The translations under genes and the position numbers were made by a program. The notes beneath the pieces were generated by a model. The model had not been told where the DNA came from. It was given only the letters and a program-made list of their open reading frames with translations, and ran no database searches. Positions 16,920 through 18,727 of a DNA stretch of 18,727 bases are shown here, one piece after another. The number at the start of each line of letters is the position of its first letter. Position 1 is the first letter of the stretch. Where the stretch lies: assembly GCA_029555885.1 (NCBI GenBank), contig JAKPQT010000504.1, positions 1 to 18,727 on the forward strand, read 5' to 3'. The DNA is from Chloroflexota bacterium (GTDB lineage Bacteria > Chloroflexota > Anaerolineae > CG2-30-64-16).

Positions 16920-17543
16920 ATGCACCGACTCGACCAACCCACCCTCCACCGCGCGACCGCGGAGCTCGCGGCACGGGACGCACGGCTGGCAGCCATCCTT
17001 GCTGCGCACGGGCCGCCGCCGCTGTGGGCCCGCGAGCCAGGCTTTCCCACTCTCCTGCACATCATCCTCGAACAGCAGGTGTCCCTGGCCTCCGCGCGGG
17101 CCGCCTTCGATAAGCTGGCCGCGGTCGCCGCGCCGCTCACGCCGCAGCGGTTCCTTGAGCTGGACGACGTGACCCTGAAGGCCGTGGGCTTCAGCCGCCA
17201 GAAGGCGCGCTACGGCCGGGAGCTGGCCGCCGCGCTCGTGTCGGACAATCTCGACCTGGACGAGGTTGCGGAGATGGAGGACGATGCGGCCCGCGCCGCG
17301 CTGATGCGCGTGGTGGGCATCGGCCGCTGGACCGCGGACATCTACCTGCTGATGGCGCTGCTGCGACCCGATGTCTGGCCGGCGGGCGACCTCGCGCTGA
17401 CCGTCGCGGCTGTGGAGGCGCTGGGGCTGCCCGCCGCGCCGACTCAGGCGGAACTGGCGGAGCTGGCCGTCGTGTGGCAGCCGTGGCGCGCGGTGGCCGC
17501 GCGGCTGCTCTGGCATGTGTATTTGAAGAAACGGGGTAAGTGA
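16920..17543 (+). CDS. AlkA-like DNA glycosylase (HhH-GPD superfamily)
   Basis: Removes alkylated or otherwise damaged bases, starting base excision repair. The 207-residue protein has the early ILEQQVS segment typical of AlkA-type enzymes, a helix-hairpin-helix (MRVVGIGRWTADIYLLMALL, with Gly 133 and 135), and the catalytic Asp near residue 157 in WPAGDLAL. The usual motif reads PxDD; here the Asp follows Gly. It is shorter than E. coli AlkA (282 residues) and lacks its N-terminal beta domain, as many compact bacterial members do. The ATG at 16920 comes right after the 7-bp repeats and has no strong ribosome site, so a weak or leaderless start is possible. It is followed by an inverted repeat and the convergent AAC(3)-like gene. 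Confidence 0.85.
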   Translation: MHRLDQPTLHRATAELAARDARLAAILAAHGPPPLWAREPGFPTLLHIILEQQVSLASARAAFDKLAAVAAPLTPQRFLELDDVTLKAVGFSRQKARYGRELAAALVSDNLDLDEVAEMEDDAARAALMRVVGIGRWTADIYLLMALLRPDVWPAGDLALTVAAVEALGLPAAPTQAELAELAVVWQPWRAVAARLLWHVYLKKRGK

Positions 17544-17558
17544 GCGTTTGATGGGCTG

Positions 17559-17644
17559 GATTGCTCACGCAAGGACGCAAAGGACGCAAGGAAATTCAGG
17601 TAGAATCAATCCTTTGCGGTCTTGGCGTCTTTGCGTGAGCAATC
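17559..17644. repeat. Near-perfect ~34-bp inverted repeat of CGCAAAG units between convergent genes
   Basis: Left arm 17559-17592 begins GATTGCTCACGCAAGG and right arm 17610-17644 ends TTTGCGTGAGCAATC. They pair over about 34 bp with only a few mismatches, around a 17-base loop. Each arm has three ~9-nt CGCAAAG/CGCAAGG units. The right arm ends exactly before the stop codon of the AAC(3)-like gene. It would form a strong hairpin on either strand. Confidence 0.85.
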
Positions 17645-18403
17645 TCACCCGGGCACCCTGTCCACGAAGTAGAGCGGGTCGCGGCGCAGCGCGGCCTCTG
17701 CCGCATCCCACAGCGCGGCCGCCTCAATGAGGTGGCACTGGGCAGCCAGCACCGGCCCCTCCTTGAGATGCGGCTCGCGCAAGACCTCCCCGACCCGGTC
17801 ATACCGCTGCTCCCACCCCTGGAACCCGTGCCGCCGGTAGGTCTTCGCAATGACAGAACCATCCCACAGGGTCAACCGGTAGGTCAACGGCTCCCCGAAG
17901 AGATAGTGCGGCTCCACCAGTTCCTCGACGCCGTGCATGGAGGTGTTGGGCCTTAACGAGCAGCCGAGCATGAGAATCTGCCCGCCCGCGTCTCGCAGGC
18001 GGCGGAAGGGCGAATGTGGGCCGACGGGCGTGCTGTCTTCCAGGTGCGCGCCGAGCAAGTGCTCCGCCCGCGGGCCGACTGCGCAGACCGAGTGCGTGGG
18101 ATGGATGCTGCGCTGCGTGCCCGGCCGCAGCCTGAAATGCTCCGGGATCAGCCCCATGTTGGACGGCGTGCCGCGCACATCGAAGACCGGATTGCTGCTC
18201 CTGACGAGTTCATATGAGAGCGCGGGCAGCAGCAGCGTCCCGTCCTCGCCCAGCGCGGCCAGCAGCCCCCGCACGACCGTCTCCGCGCCGCCCGGCACGC
18301 GGCCGAGCGCGCGCAGCGACGAGTGGACCAGCAGGCTCCCGCCCCGCCGTACGCCGAGGCTGCGCAAGTCCGCGGATATGTCAGAGATGTAAGCGTCGAT
18401 CAT
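17645..18403 (-). CDS. Aminoglycoside 3-N-acetyltransferase (AAC(3)) family protein
   Basis: Member of the Antibiotic_NAT family, which transfers acetyl from acetyl-CoA to an amine; clinical members modify aminoglycosides, but environmental ones often have other substrates. The 252-residue protein has HSSLRALGRVPGGAETVVRG near the start (His27), GEDGTLLLPALSYE, RSIHPTHSVCAVGPRAEHLL around residue 100, and STPVGPHSPFRRL; the family's conserved His/Glu-type active-site region lies in these blocks. Length is close to family normal. The ATG at 18403 follows GGGAG at 4 bases. No mobile element or integron is adjacent, so there is no sign of an acquired resistance cassette. It ends at the inverted repeat and lies 56 bases after the truncated upstream gene on the same strand. 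Confidence 0.88.
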   Translation of the reverse strand: MIDAYISDISADLRSLGVRRGGSLLVHSSLRALGRVPGGAETVVRGLLAALGEDGTLLLPALSYELVRSSNPVFDVRGTPSNMGLIPEHFRLRPGTQRSIHPTHSVCAVGPRAEHLLGAHLEDSTPVGPHSPFRRLRDAGGQILMLGCSLRPNTSMHGVEELVEPHYLFGEPLTYRLTLWDGSVIAKTYRRHGFQGWEQRYDRVGEVLREPHLKEGPVLAAQCHLIEAAALWDAAEAALRRDPLYFVDRVPG

Positions 18404-18415
18404 GGCTCTCCCAGT

Positions 18416-18442
18416 GACTCACGCAAAGACGCAGAGTGCGCG
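18416..18442. repeat. Single CGCAAAG repeat arm
   Basis: Starts GACTCACGCAAAGACG and continues with CGCAGAGTG and CGCG: the same three-unit arm as at 12390 and in the 17559 inverted repeat, without a nearby complement. It lies just upstream of the AAC(3)-like start. Confidence 0.65.
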
Positions 18443-18470
18443 TCTGCAATCTGCAATCTTCAATCTGCAA
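18443..18470. repeat. Four 7-bp tandem repeats (TCTGCAA type)
   Basis: TCTGCAA, TCTGCAA, TCTTCAA, TCTGCAA in tandem. Read on the minus strand, the third unit contains the stop codon and the fourth the last codons of the upstream gene. It has the same layout as the repeats at 16887. Confidence 0.7.
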
Positions 18471-18727
18471 TCCCAAAATACTCGCGATACCGCGCGTACA
18501 GCCCGTGCGCCTGCTGATAGGCGGCGTTGGGGCTCATGAAGTGCGAGAACTCGAACGTGATGGCCTTCTCGACGCCCACCTGCTGCGCCGCGGCCAGCTT
18601 GAGCAGCAGCTTCTCCCACTTGATCGGCGGGAAGCGGATCGGCATGTCGCGGTCGAACGTCTCGCTGTTCGTCCAGCAGCGCAGCCCGTGGCGATCGGCC
18701 AGCGCCTTATTGACGGCCAGATAGTCG
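18460..18727 (-). CDS. C-terminal part of a DUF4434-like protein, cut by the window edge
   Basis: Only the last 88 residues are visible (frame open through 18726). They read DYLAVNKALADRHGLRCWTN at the edge, then SETFDRDMPIRFPP, LAAAQQVGVEKAITFEFSHF, MSPNAAYQQAHGLYARYREY and a final FGIAD. The W-x-N-x-E-x-F motif and the ITFEFSHFMSPN strand resemble the end of DUF4434 proteins, TIM-barrel proteins related to glycoside hydrolases, in which Trp and Glu line the pocket. This is by eye and uncertain. The final three residues and stop (IAD, TGA) fall in the 7-bp tandem repeat, so that end may have been rewritten when the repeat arose. A start inside the window (ATG at 18645) is not the true start because the frame continues upstream with family-like sequence. 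Confidence 0.55.
   Translation of the reverse strand, partial: DYLAVNKALADRHGLRCWTNSETFDRDMPIRFPPIKWEKLLLKLAAAQQVGVEKAITFEFSHFMSPNAAYQQAHGLYARYREYFGIAD

Noticed and set aside
17559..17644. An insertion sequence with terminal inverted repeats
   Set aside because: The inverted arms enclose only 17 bases and no transposase; at most a tiny non-autonomous element.
17645..18403. An acquired aminoglycoside-resistance cassette
   Set aside because: No integron attC site, transposase or composition shift beside it; many environmental AAC(3)-family proteins have other substrates.
12390..18470. A CRISPR array
   Set aside because: The repeats are short, of several types, scattered singly or as inverted pairs, and have no regular spacers or cas genes.

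Overview
The window is high-GC bacterial chromosome with short intergenic gaps. Gene content and style suggest a Chloroflexota (Anaerolineae-like) genome. The hints are short CGCRRAG-type and 7-bp tandem repeats between genes, a GntR-LacI fused regulator, an EAD-type adaptor protein and a long bacterial PPDK. There is no rRNA or marker gene, so this placement is inference.

Region 1 (1-3760, + strand): the 3' part of a P1B (CopA-like) metal-transporting ATPase whose C-terminus carries an extra membrane segment and a large, apparently duplicated extracytoplasmic module. It is followed by modA (molybdate-binding lipoprotein) and modB (permease). No modC ATPase gene follows; a perfect 15-bp hairpin closes the unit.

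Region 2 (3760-6600, - strand): a GntR-LacI fused regulator, an SGNH-hydrolase lipoprotein and a small secreted protein, probably read in that order. The secreted protein seems to have lost one G near its 3' end; restoring it adds a plausible 29-residue C-terminus. The regulator promoter carries a likely autoregulatory palindrome.

Region 3 (6700-10865, + strand): a small Cys4 protein (DUF1540-like) with a very acidic tail, then ppdK (pyruvate phosphate dikinase) with its own strong promoter, a 5'-end stem-loop and a 3' hairpin, then a DUF2071/YqjF-like protein.

Region 4 (10940-14885, - strand): VOC protein, FAD-dependent oxidoreductase, hemolysin III (PAQR-type) membrane protein, ACT-domain protein and nucleoside hydrolase. 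The first three are tightly packed or overlapping and look like one transcript; the last two may follow.

Region 5 (14900-18727, mixed): a DUF1801 protein; a higBA-like toxin-antitoxin pair with a near-consensus promoter and an embedded palindromic operator; an orphan effector-associated-domain (EAD) protein; an AlkA-like DNA glycosylase; an AAC(3)-family acetyltransferase; and the 3' end of a gene resembling DUF4434 proteins. This is the most accessory-looking part.

Three of the four convergent gene junctions carry strong inverted repeats (3700-3742, 10870-10941, 17559-17644). Two of these are built from the same ~9-nt CGCRRAG units that also occur as single arms at 12390 and 18416. No tRNA, rRNA, CRISPR or transposase gene was seen, and no gap over about 300 bases lacks a gene.
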